The position numbers and the translations under genes were made by a program. Below, one piece after another: positions 26,374 through 33,891 of a stretch of DNA of 64,000 nucleotides (the first letter of the stretch is position 1; each line of letters opens with the position of its first letter). Origin of the DNA: Planctomycetota bacterium (GTDB lineage Bacteria > Planctomycetota > UBA1135 > GCA-002686595); NCBI GenBank assembly GCA_947484275.1, contig CANKOY010000012.1:1-64000 (forward strand), given 5' to 3'. A model generated the notes under the pieces. The model had not been told where the DNA came from. It saw only the letters and a program-made list of their open reading frames with translations, and made no database searches.

Positions 26374-27636
26374 TCAGCGGGCGTAGCGGCCCACGACCAC
26401 CGCAGAGTTGATGCCCAACATGCCAAAGGACATGTTGAGGATCGTCTCTGCGCGGCGGGTCCGCATGGGTTCGTTGATCACCAGGTTGCGCACGGCGCAG
26501 GCGGGATCGAGTTCGTCAACGTTGATCGTGGGATGGATCAGGCCATCCTCGAACGTCGGCAGATTTCCAGCGAGCTCCAGTGCTCCGGCCGCGCCCATGG
26601 CGTGCCCGATGTAGCTCTTGGTGTTGTTGACGTAGGTTCGCTCTGCCGCGTCGAACACGTGGCGCACCGCCTCGGCTTCGACGATGTCCCCCGACGGCGT
26701 GGAAGTCGCGTGGGTGTTGACCACATCGATGTCCGCGGCCGAGAGTTTGGCGTGGGCCAGGGCGCCGCGCATGCAGCGCTCCTGTCCAGCGGAGTCCGGC
26801 AGGACGAAGTCGGTGCCGTCGGAGTTGACGTGGTAGCCGAGCACCTCGGCGTAGATTTTCGCGCCGCGGGCGAGCGCATCGTCGAGGCGCTCCATGGCGA
26901 ACAGGCAACCGCCCTCCGCGACCACGATTCCATTGCGCGCCGTGTCGAAGGGGCGCGAGGCCTTGGTGGGATCGTCGTGGCGCGCCAGGGCGCCCTGGGC
27001 TCGAAAGCTGGCGAAGATCCCGAACGTGTGGATCGATTCGCTGATGCCGCCGCCGAGCGCCAGATCGACCAGGCCCAGTTGCAGCATCTGCGCGCCGTGG
27101 ATCAGACCCAGGTTGCCCGCCGCGCACGCGCCGCCCAGGGAGTAGGCAGGTCCGCTGATGCCGAGGTTGAGCGACACTTCGCCTGCGGGATTGTTCGCCA
27201 CCGTGCGCGGGTTGTGATGGTGGGACCAAAAACTCAAATCGAAGCCGTACTGGGCGACCTCGTGGATTTGCTGCTCGGTCTCGACGTTGCCGTGCTCCGT
27301 GATCCCGGTAAACACGCCGGTGCGCTCGCGCGAGTAAGGCGCAGGCCGCTGATCTTCGCCCGAGCCCAGGGAAATCCCCGCATCCGCGAGGGCCTCGTTG
27401 GCGCACCAGACGGAGATCGCCCCGGCTCGCGTACCGCGGCGCACTTCTTTCTTCTTCTGATAGCGCAGCGGATCGAAATGGCACACGCCCGCCAGCGTGT
27501 CTCCGACGTGGCGGATGGTATAGGGCTCGACCCCCGACACACCGTGCAGGAGGTTGTGGCGGAACTGCTTGAGGCTGTCGCCATTGGGGCTCGTCAAGCC
27601 GACCCCGGTGATCACGACGCGAGCAAGGCTAGTCAC
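26374..27636 (-). CDS. FabF-like beta-ketoacyl-ACP synthase
   Basis: A 420-residue condensing enzyme with the full catalytic set: Cys171 in GGACAAG, His309 in THATSTPSGD, Lys340 and His345 in NTKSYIGHAMGAAG. It should extend ACP-bound acyl chains with malonyl-ACP. One deviation is seen: the C-terminal gating loop, normally GFGGTN in FabF, reads GMLGIN (405-410), so the gatekeeper Phe is Met. This may change chain length or acyl selectivity. The GTG at 27636 overlaps the end of the regulator gene by 8 nt. Confidence 0.85.
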   Translation of the reverse strand: MTSLARVVITGVGLTSPNGDSLKQFRHNLLHGVSGVEPYTIRHVGDTLAGVCHFDPLRYQKKKEVRRGTRAGAISVWCANEALADAGISLGSGEDQRPAPYSRERTGVFTGITEHGNVETEQQIHEVAQYGFDLSFWSHHHNPRTVANNPAGEVSLNLGISGPAYSLGGACAAGNLGLIHGAQMLQLGLVDLALGGGISESIHTFGIFASFRAQGALARHDDPTKASRPFDTARNGIVVAEGGCLFAMERLDDALARGAKIYAEVLGYHVNSDGTDFVLPDSAGQERCMRGALAHAKLSAADIDVVNTHATSTPSGDIVEAEAVRHVFDAAERTYVNNTKSYIGHAMGAAGALELAGNLPTFEDGLIHPTINVDELDPACAVRNLVINEPMRTRRAETILNMSFGMLGINSAVVVGRYAR

Positions 27637-28330
27637 GCTCTACCTTTCGCGGGCCCGCTCCACGGGCGGAGCGCCGCGTGTCCTTGGCACCAATGCGCTG
27701 CTTGCCGAGCAACAGCTTCGACGGCCCGACCACTCCGATGCGCAGTGCGGTATGGATCGCCTTGGAGAGGATCGACTCGGAGTCGTCGAGCGCGCTGGCC
27801 ACGGCGCCGACCACCAGTTGCATGACACTCTCGGCGATCTCGCACGTGGAGATGATCGAGCGCAGGGTGAACACGCGCGGGTCGCGCTCGCCGTAGCGTT
27901 CGCTGATGTAGGCGAGCGTGCGTGTCGCTGCGATGCGGAACTGTTGGAACACCACCTGCTCACGGCGGCGCAGCACCGTGGCCACGATCGAAAGCGTGTT
28001 CGAAACCGGGGCGTGCAGATGGCAGCGGCGGGCGGAGTCGAACTCGGAGGTGATCGTGCCCCATTCCGTGAGTTCAGTGAGCGCGGTACTCGACGCACCC
28101 TGACTCAATTTCAGGTAGTCGGAGATCTCGCGCATCGACAGCGGTTGACCTGCGAGAACGAGCAAGCCCCAGATGCGACCGTGAACGCGCTTGAATCCGA
28201 AAGTCTTGAAGAACTGTTCGAAGCTCGGAAGTTGGGCCGCGAGAGCCTCGTCCAGGCCGGGCCAGGGGGGGTGGGCCGCCGGCTCGGAGGAACTCGCTAG
28301 CGCGGTGTTCGTTGCTGATTTGGAGGACAT
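27629..28330 (-). CDS. GbsR/MarR-like winged-helix transcriptional regulator
   Basis: A 233-residue protein. Residues about 40-110 match the GbsR type of MarR-like winged helix: HGRIWGLLVL, then MREISDYLKLSQGASSTALTELTEWG as helix-turn-helix with its recognition helix. The C-terminal half is helical and probably dimerises or senses a ligand. It is the first gene of the 11-gene operon. An 11-bp inverted repeat sits between its promoter and start codon, so autorepression is likely. The ligand may be an acyl-CoA or pathway product; that is inference. Confidence 0.75.
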   Translation of the reverse strand: MSSKSATNTALASSSEPAAHPPWPGLDEALAAQLPSFEQFFKTFGFKRVHGRIWGLLVLAGQPLSMREISDYLKLSQGASSTALTELTEWGTITSEFDSARRCHLHAPVSNTLSIVATVLRRREQVVFQQFRIAATRTLAYISERYGERDPRVFTLRSIISTCEIAESVMQLVVGAVASALDDSESILSKAIHTALRIGVVGPSKLLLGKQRIGAKDTRRSARGAGPRKVERD

Positions 28331-28336
28331 GGGTCA

Positions 28337-28362
28337 CGGATTTCAGATTTTTCTGAATTCCG
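28337..28362 (-). promoter_or_regulatory. Inverted-repeat operator for the lipid operon
   Basis: CGGATTTCAGA (28337-28347) and TCTGAATTCCG (28352-28362) form an 11-bp inverted repeat with one mismatch around a TTTT spacer. It lies 7-32 nt upstream of the regulator start codon and at or just after the expected transcription start. This is the size and placement expected for a dimeric MarR-type repressor that controls its own operon. Confidence 0.55.
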
Positions 28363-28371
28363 AGAAGGCAC

Positions 28372-28400
28372 CTTATGCGCTGACCGGGCTCCGGAGTCCA
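28372..28400 (-). promoter_or_regulatory. Promoter of the 11-gene lipid operon
   Basis: Reading the minus strand, TGGACT (28400-28395) and CATAAG (28377-28372) are separated by exactly 17 nt and match the sigma-70-type -35 and -10 at four of six bases each. Initiation would fall near 28365, next to the inverted repeat, about 35 nt before the regulator ATG. The divergent ridA promoter is about 130 bp away. Confidence 0.4.
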
Positions 28401-28523
28401 CAGCCAGCCCTGATTCCCGCGCTTCGGGAGCGGAGGAGCCGTTCAGGGGCGCGACCGTGTGCCATGCCCCAGGGCTTCTTGCCGGGCGGGGCGGACGCGG
28501 GTCGACGGGGCCCGCCAGCTCCA

Positions 28524-28531
28524 TAGATAAT
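28524..28531 (+). promoter_or_regulatory. -10 element of ridA, probably leaderless
   Basis: TAGATAAT ends at 28531, exactly 6 nt before the ridA ATG at 28538. Initiation at the usual distance from a -10 would place the first transcribed base on the start codon, so the mRNA is probably leaderless. The same -10 plus 6 nt arrangement is seen before selA and nfeD in this window. Confidence 0.5.
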
Positions 28532-28537
28532 GGTGGG

Positions 28538-29020
28538 ATGCCGACCATCGAATCCCGCCTGGGGGCCCTGGGCCTCAGCCTGCCCCCTGCCCTGACCCCC
28601 CCGGCGGGCATCGTTTTCCCCTTCCAGGCCGTGCGCATCGTGGGCCGCCGCGCCCTGATTTCGGGTCACGGTCCCCAGAATCCGGACGGGAGCTTCGCCC
28701 GGCCCTCGGGGAAGCTGGGTCGCGAACTCACCGTGGAGCAGGGTTACCTCGCGGCGAGGCTCACCGCCCTTTCGATCCTTGGAAGCCTGAAACGCGCGGT
28801 GGGGGACCTCGATCGCGTCGTGGCGTGGACGCGCGTCTTCGGCATGGTGAATTCCGCCCCTGGCTTCAACCAGCAGCCCAGCGTGATCAATGGGTTTTCC
28901 GATTTGATCCTCGAACTCTACGGAGCGGAAATCGGTGCACACTCGCGCAGCGCGGTCGGCATGGCCGAGCTGCCGTTCAACATTCCGGTGGAGATCGAAG
29001 GCGAGGTTGAGTTGCGCTGA
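28538..29020 (+). CDS. RidA-family protein (YjgF/YER057c/UK114)
   Basis: RidA proteins hydrolyse reactive enamine/imine intermediates or act as related deaminases. This 160-residue protein is of the longer, so-called atypical type, with GPQNPDG in the middle and a C-terminal SRSAVGMAELPFNIPVEIEGEVEL, which matches that subgroup. The Arg that in active RidA deaminases follows the beta-strand (SRSAVG) is present. The ATG at 28538 has no ribosome binding site because the -10 sits directly upstream. It is transcribed divergently from the lipid operon. Confidence 0.82.
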   Translation: MPTIESRLGALGLSLPPALTPPAGIVFPFQAVRIVGRRALISGHGPQNPDGSFARPSGKLGRELTVEQGYLAARLTALSILGSLKRAVGDLDRVVAWTRVFGMVNSAPGFNQQPSVINGFSDLILELYGAEIGAHSRSAVGMAELPFNIPVEIEGEVELR

Positions 29021-29056
29021 GCGTGTCTCGACCGATCCTGCCGCGAGCACCGACCC

Positions 29057-29100
29057 AAAAAAATCGCGCACCGGCCCCCTGCGTGCGGGGTCGGTGCGCG
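29057..29100 (-). terminator. Rho-independent terminator of the DUF2911 gene
   Basis: On the minus strand, a stem CGCGCACCG/CGGTGCGCG with additional G-C pairs towards a short loop (29065-29100) is followed by a run of seven T (29063-29057). It lies about 40 nt after the stop of the DUF2911 gene. On the plus strand no T-run follows, so it does not serve ridA. Confidence 0.85.
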
Positions 29101-29140
29101 AAGCACTCGATGGTGGTCGCAGCGGCAATTGCCGCCGGCG

Positions 29141-30016
29141 CTACTTGCAGCGCTCGATCAGTTCCTTGCTCAGGCGCGTGTACTCCTCACCGAGCGAACC
29201 GCCAGCCTTGGTCGCCAATTCAAGCGCGCGCGTCGCGGCGGCCAGTGCGCCCGCCTTGTCGTTCAGCTTGGCCAGGATCAGACCCTTGCGGTAGATGATC
29301 CACGGCGCATCGGGCTGCTCGGCCACGGCGGCGTCCGCCCAGGCCAGTGCTTTTTTCAGATCGAGCCCATTCTCGTAGTAGAACATCGCCGACTGCAGGT
29401 AGGGCTTCTTGCCCTCGGCGGCCATGGCGCTCTCGATCTTCGGCACGAGGAGTTTGACGACATCGGTCTCGATCGGAATCTGGATCAGGGTCTTCTCCCA
29501 GGCCAGGTCGAGCGTTGCGTTGGCGATGCCAAGGTTGGAAGCGGCGATCGTGAAGGACTCCACGGAATCGTGCAGTGCCTTGGCCTTCACTGTGACGCGG
29601 GCGATGTCCGATTTCTCATCGTAGGCGTAGGAGCCCCACTGCTGCGTGACCGTGTTCAGGATCACGGTCCACTCGGAGGTTCCGGGAATCGTGTGCAGGG
29701 AATAGGTGCCCTCGGGCACGTCCGCGCCGCCGAACTTGACGTCCGTGCTGAACGAGATCGACGTCGCGGAGTTCGCACCCGTGCGCCAAACGGAATCGAA
29801 AGGGACGAGGCCGCCGAAGATCTTGCGACCCTTGGCGCTCGGTCGCGAGTACTTCACCGACACGTCGGTCAAGCCCACGCGCTGTTCGAAGCTGGCGGCC
29901 GGACTGGCGGCGGGGAATTCGAGCTTGGGTGCCTCGGGCGTCTGCGTGGAGACGCTCGGTGCGATCAGGGACCCGGCAACGGCGAAAAGCGCCACGGAAA
30001 GGATGGTTGTGTTCAT
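29141..30016 (-). CDS. Secreted DUF2911 protein with C-terminal TPR-like repeats
   Basis: A 291-residue protein with an N-terminal signal peptide (MNTTILSVALFAVAGS, cleavage expected near residue 24). The DUF2911 domain covers about residues 40-180, with the recognisable VKYSRPSAKGRKIFGGLVPF and WRTGANSAT segments. The helical C-terminus has a tetratricopeptide-like pattern (ALAWADAAV...PWIIYRKGLILAKLNDKAGA). DUF2911 proteins are common in planctomycetes, Bacteroidetes and acidobacteria and their role is unknown. An in-frame ATG at 30028 is an alternative start. Confidence 0.82.
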   Translation of the reverse strand: MNTTILSVALFAVAGSLIAPSVSTQTPEAPKLEFPAASPAASFEQRVGLTDVSVKYSRPSAKGRKIFGGLVPFDSVWRTGANSATSISFSTDVKFGGADVPEGTYSLHTIPGTSEWTVILNTVTQQWGSYAYDEKSDIARVTVKAKALHDSVESFTIAASNLGIANATLDLAWEKTLIQIPIETDVVKLLVPKIESAMAAEGKKPYLQSAMFYYENGLDLKKALAWADAAVAEQPDAPWIIYRKGLILAKLNDKAGALAAATRALELATKAGGSLGEEYTRLSKELIERCK

Positions 30017-30105
30017 AAGGGCGAACATGATGACGGACGCGGCCCTGAAATTCACGCACCCACGCAAAATGAACGTGGGGGCCCCCCCCCGGGCCGAGGG
30101 GCCTA

Positions 30106-30390
30106 TCACGGCTGCGCGAGGTTTGGCAGAGATTGGGCGCCGTCCGATCCGCCGCTCAGTGCCTTGATCAATTGCACGGCATTCGCGAAGCGCTGGCAGA
30201 GCAGCAGAATCCGCGCGCGTTCGATGCCGAGGGCGGCGCGCTTGACTTCGACCACGTGCGGGAATCTCACCAAGATCTGCTGGCGCTGAAACGCTCCAGC
30301 TTGCGCTCACCGGGCGCGGGCGCTTTCGAAGTTCGCGCCACCCGAGCGAACTTGGAACAGCGGCAGGGGAATCCTTCGCATCCGACTCCA
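30106..30390 (-). pseudogene. Remnant of a TolC/NodT-type outer-membrane efflux protein
   Basis: On the minus strand two pieces in one frame resemble parts of outer-membrane factors. The first, with LPLFQVRSGGANFESARAR, is like the PLF-x3-R-x2-AN segment that follows the first helical hairpin. After an in-frame TGA (30309-30307) comes VVEVKRAALGIERARILLL and then NAVQLIKALSGG, which is like the C-terminal helix ending in the (Y/K)ALGGG motif. About 70-100 residues that normally separate them are missing. There is no start codon or upstream part, so I read this as a decayed gene with an internal deletion. Confidence 0.45.
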
Positions 30391-30396
30391 TGCGCG

Positions 30397-30801
30397 GCTG
30401 TCTCCAGCGAACAAACGGGTCAGTTTAGGTGCTCTCGAATCCGCATAATCGCGTCAGTCGAATCGACGGCAAGCATGTGGTGCGCAACATACGCATGCGC
30501 GCGCGCGAATCGAGGATCGGTGCCCCTGTGTCCATGGGCCATGGGCCAGGCAAGTCAGGTCAGTCCTGCCGCGCCACCCACCAGCGCGGTACTACCCTGA
30601 CTGCAGGATCGGGGGCCTGAAGTGCCTATCCGCAGAGCCGCCCTTGCGAGTGTTCGGCGCCCGCGTGCTTCGCATCGTGATGGGCGGGCGCGACACCTTT
30701 CGCGCGGCGGAGCGCTGAAGGCACTCCGGCCTTCTCAGCGCAATCCGGATACGATGATGACCGTCGGTCCCGATCAGACTCTTCGCCTCGAGGCCTTTCC
30801 C
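30397..30801. other. Intergenic region before the secreted protein gene
   Basis: No supportable gene is seen. A TACGAT -10-like element at about 30748-30753 could drive the gene at 30802 with a leader of about 45 nt. The frame of that gene is open through this region back to 30622 but the upstream part is Arg-rich and unconserved. The left part may contain further decay products of the efflux gene. Confidence 0.35.
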
Positions 30802-32055
30802 ATGAAGACCGCCCAATTCTCCGTGCGCGCGATCCTGAGCATCGCCAGCGCCTGCTTCGTCTCCAGCGCGATCGCCAGCGCCAACACCTGGATCGTCGAC
30901 ATCAACAACGGCGCGGGCGCGAATTTCACGCAGATCACTGTGGCACTCGCTGGCTCCCAGGCCGGCGACGTGATCATCGTGAGGCCGGGAACGTACACCG
31001 CTCCCACGGGCGGTCTCGCGATCGACAAGGGCGTCACGATCATCGGCCAGGGACTCGTCAAGTTTTCGCCGGCCTCCCATGCGGAAATCAGCGGCGTCCC
31101 CGCCGGAGACGTGCTGGTCATCGTCAATCTGTCCGCAACTTCTTGGATCGTCGGGAATTCCCAGGGTTCGATCACGATCCGCGAATCCACGGCCCCGTCT
31201 GGAGTTCGCGTCACGTCCTGCTCCGACGTGAGAGTCCAGGCGCTGGCCGGCATCGTCGGTACTTCCACGGTCACGGACTCCCGCTGCGAAATTGCAGATT
31301 GCACCCTTCGCGGCGCTCCCGGTCAGGGATCTTGCTGCTGGGGTTTTCCCGGAGGCAGCGGATGGAGCGGACTGACAATTGACTCCGGTTCACTCGTGCA
31401 CCTGGCGCGCAGCAGCGCCTTGGGCGGCTCTGGCGGCGACAGCGGCGGCGGCCCGGCGAGCGGCGGCGCGGCTGGGGCGGGTGTCGCCGCATATGACTCC
31501 GAATTGTGGATCGACGGCGGCGGTGTTGCTTCGATTCAGGGCGGCGTCGGCGGCTGGGGCGAATTCTGTGGGTGGGACGGGGCCTGCGGGATGGGCGTGT
31601 ACCTAGGCAACTCAACGCTGATCCGGTCCGGCGCCGCGCTGCCGGGGACGCCTTCACCGCACTGCGGAGCCCCCGGTGTACCGCTCGTGCTGGGCGGCAA
31701 CTCGACCGACCAGGTGCTCACGCCCGATGCCCCGACGCTCGAACTGAGCGGCAATCCCGTGCCCGGCGGCGTCGCGACTTTCACCGTTCACGCGGAGCCG
31801 GGTTCCGTGGTGCGTCTGAACATCGGCGCACAGCCCCAGGTGTTCGCGGCACCTGGAATCCTGGTCGAGAATCTGGTGATCAAGTCGCGCAGCTTCGACC
31901 TCGGCATGGTTCCGGCCTCCGGCATCGCGGTGAAGAACGTGAGCCTCTCGCCGCTGTTCCCGCAGGGTTACCGTTTGTTCGCCCAGGCGCGCCTGGTCTA
32001 TCCGTGGAACGGAGAAGTGCGCCGGACCGCGTCGGCGCTGACGGTCGTGCGCTGA
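30802..32055 (+). CDS. Secreted beta-helix-like protein
   Basis: A 417-residue protein with a clear signal peptide (MKTAQFSVRAILSIASACFV, cleavage after about residue 27). The N-terminal part (VDINNGAGANFTQI, then AGDVIIVRPGTYT and KGVTIIGQG) matches the opening of right-handed beta-helix or DUF1565-type extracellular proteins. The centre is Gly/Ser-rich. The C-terminal 110 residues form a second beta-rich module of a type I associate with large planctomycete secreted proteins. No catalytic residues are recognised. The ATG at 30802 is chosen because it begins the signal peptide. Confidence 0.65.
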   Translation: MKTAQFSVRAILSIASACFVSSAIASANTWIVDINNGAGANFTQITVALAGSQAGDVIIVRPGTYTAPTGGLAIDKGVTIIGQGLVKFSPASHAEISGVPAGDVLVIVNLSATSWIVGNSQGSITIRESTAPSGVRVTSCSDVRVQALAGIVGTSTVTDSRCEIADCTLRGAPGQGSCCWGFPGGSGWSGLTIDSGSLVHLARSSALGGSGGDSGGGPASGGAAGAGVAAYDSELWIDGGGVASIQGGVGGWGEFCGWDGACGMGVYLGNSTLIRSGAALPGTPSPHCGAPGVPLVLGGNSTDQVLTPDAPTLELSGNPVPGGVATFTVHAEPGSVVRLNIGAQPQVFAAPGILVENLVIKSRSFDLGMVPASGIAVKNVSLSPLFPQGYRLFAQARLVYPWNGEVRRTASALTVVR

Positions 32056-32111
32056 CGAATTGAGATAGAGTCGCGCGCGTTCGCGTCCTGGATTGACGCG
32101 ACCAGAGCTCC

Positions 32112-32265
32112 ATGGGGACGCTCACCAACTACACGGTCGACCTGGGGACGACTCGCGGGCCGATGCGCGTGCATCCGTTCGTCCCGCAAGGCGCCGGACG
32201 ATTTTCTGGCGTGATCTTCTACTCCGAGAGCTTCCAGGTCAGCGCTCCGATCCGGCCCATGGCGG
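32112..32265 (+). pseudogene. Truncated dienelactone hydrolase, N-terminal 51 residues
   Basis: Starting at the ATG at 32112, the frame encodes a sequence like the N-terminus of dienelactone hydrolase family enzymes, with GVIFYSESFQVSAPIRPMAAHL matching the strand-helix before the usual AGHGY segment. Similarity stops near 32265 and the frame then runs into another frame of an IS91-type transposase. The catalytic Cys, Asp and His regions are absent, so the gene is broken. Confidence 0.6.
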
Positions 32266-32660
32266 CGCATCTTCGTGCGCAGCGTGCTGGGTTTCCTCGA
32301 GGGCCGAGCCGCGCTGCCGGCCGAGAAGAGCCCGCTGGCCCGCCGCCTCGGCTGGCCGAGCGAGTTGCACAGGCCGTTCGTGCCCGGATCGCTGTGCTCT
32401 GACTACGAGGGCTTTTCGCTGCACGCACAGGTGCACGTGCCCGCCGGACAGCGTGTGCGCCTCGAGCCTCTGTGCCGCTACGTCGCCCGACCCGCCAGCG
32501 CCACACAGCGGCTGTCGCTCGCGAACGATGGTCGTGTGATCTACCGGCTGCGCAGGCACTGGCGCGATGGGACCGCGGCCGTGTCCTTCGACCCGCTGAC
32601 CTTCATCGAGCGATTTGCGGCTCTCGTACCCCGCCGGGAGGGTCGGGTCCAGAACGCCGT
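32266..32660 (+). mobile_element. IS91-family transposase fragment
   Basis: The frame shifted by one base relative to the hydrolase fragment encodes about 125 residues similar to the C-terminal part of IS91/IS801-type (Y2) transposases, with FSLHAQVHVPA, then RLEPLCRYVARP, then YRLRRHWRDGT and FIERFAALVPR. The N-terminal zinc-binding and catalytic Tyr parts are missing, and similarity ends before the usual RYHGVLAP segment. It is a dead remnant lying just downstream of the convergent oleA. Confidence 0.65.
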
Positions 32661-32737
32661 CGAGGGGGTCTCTTTTCAGAGTGCCGTCAACAGCCGCTCG
32701 ATCAAGTCCCCCCAACGGGGATCTGGGAAGGCCGAAA

Positions 32738-33790
32738 TCAGGTCTGGATCGCCAACATCATGCAGTGCAAACCGCTGCCGATGCCGAGCAGGGCCACACG
32801 CTCGCCGGAGCCCACGAAGCCGCGCTCCAGGGCCTCATGGAACGAGAGTGGCAGCGAAACCGAGCCCATATTGCCCAGGCGCTCCACGGTCGGATAGTCG
32901 AGGGCCTTGTCTAAGCGCAGCGTGTCCAAGAGCAGGCGTCGATGCGCCACGCCGACTTGGTGTGTGATCACGCGCTGGATCATTGCGCGCGTCCATTGCT
33001 GCTCTTCGAGAAAGCGTTCGAAGGTGCGCGCCGCCAGTGCATTGCCTGCGTGCAGCAGTCCTTCGGAATCCGTCTGCATCAATGGACCCGCCGTTCCGAA
33101 TGCGTGGTCTCCTTGACACAACTCGACCGCCGTCGTGTCCGCCATGGCCGTGGATCCAAGCAAGCTCGGCGCCCCTGGAGCCAAGGAACGCTGGGCCAAG
33201 ACCCACGCCGCGCCGCCCGCGCCGATCGTCAGCGACGCAAAGGCCTGCTTGAGCGATTGTTTCGTACCGCGCGCGAGCAACTCCTCGATCGTTGCGTCCA
33301 CCAGGGCACGACCGTTCTCGGCGGCGACGATCAAGGCAGCGGGAATCGCACCGCACTCGATTTGACTCGCGGCAAGCGTCACGGCATTGGCGAAGCCGAG
33401 ACAGGCGTTGGAGAGATCGTAGGCCTGTGCTGACGCGGGAAGCTCCAACGCGTGGTGCACGACCGAAGCTGTGGAAGGCTCGAGAAAGTCGCGGCACACC
33501 GACGCATGTACCAAGAGCCCGATGCGGTCGCGCTCGACGCCGCTCGAAGACATCGCGGCTCTCCCTGCGCGCGCTGCCACGCTCGACGGCCGCGTGCCTG
33601 CGGCAAAGAAGCGCCGCTCGCGGATCCCGGTCATCAACTCCAAGCGGCCTTCGCGCAGCCCCAGTCGATCATAGAGCGCGGCCAGGCGCTGCTCGATCTG
33701 ACTCGAAGTCACGCTCTCGTCCGGCAGGACGTGGGCCATGCCCGCCACGACGACATTGCGAAAACGCATCAGCGCCACACGGTAGCCCAT
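32738..33790 (-). CDS. oleA: OleA-like acyl-CoA condensing enzyme (thiolase fold)
   Basis: OleA joins two fatty acyl-CoAs head to head into a beta-keto acid, the first step of long-chain olefin synthesis. The 350-residue protein has Cys130 in LSNACLGFANA, His277 in ITHQVGVAH and Asn307 in GNMGSVSLP, i.e. the KAS III-like triad. Glu104 in CRDFLEPSTA corresponds to the OleA-specific glutamate contributed at the dimer active site. It ends with GSGLHCMML, like other OleAs. I choose the ATG at 33790 because GGAGG lies just upstream. The ATG at 33769 (MRFRN) is possible. It is on the same strand as oleBCD but about 4.4 kb beyond the operon start. Confidence 0.85.
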   Translation of the reverse strand: MGYRVALMRFRNVVVAGMAHVLPDESVTSSQIEQRLAALYDRLGLREGRLELMTGIRERRFFAAGTRPSSVAARAGRAAMSSSGVERDRIGLLVHASVCRDFLEPSTASVVHHALELPASAQAYDLSNACLGFANAVTLAASQIECGAIPAALIVAAENGRALVDATIEELLARGTKQSLKQAFASLTIGAGGAAWVLAQRSLAPGAPSLLGSTAMADTTAVELCQGDHAFGTAGPLMQTDSEGLLHAGNALAARTFERFLEEQQWTRAMIQRVITHQVGVAHRRLLLDTLRLDKALDYPTVERLGNMGSVSLPLSFHEALERGFVGSGERVALLGIGSGLHCMMLAIQT

Positions 33791-33852
33791 GCACCTCCCA
33801 GGCCGCCAGAATCCGCTTCGGCGGGGGATTCGCGGCCGATGCGTCACGCATG

Positions 33853-33883
33853 GGTTGACGGATCGCCGACCGGCGGGTCAACC
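33853..33883. promoter_or_regulatory. Inverted repeat between oleA and dinB
   Basis: GGTTGAC (33853-33859) and GTCAACC (33877-33883) form a perfect 7-bp inverted repeat with a 17-nt centre that itself contains CGCC/GGCG. It lies in the 101-bp gap between the divergent oleA and dinB, 9 nt from the dinB ATG. It could be an operator for either gene. It does not match the LexA boxes I know. Confidence 0.3.
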
Positions 33884-33891
33884 TGTGGCTG

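Noticed and set aside
30307-30309. In-frame TGA in the efflux remnant as a possible selenocysteine codon
   Set aside because: A large part of the protein is missing around it, there is no start, the family has no catalytic Cys here, and no SECIS-like hairpin with a GU apex follows.
30133-30600. 155-codon plus-strand frame in the gap before the secreted protein
   Set aside because: No ribosome binding site, no recognisable sequence, and its left part is antisense to the efflux remnant.
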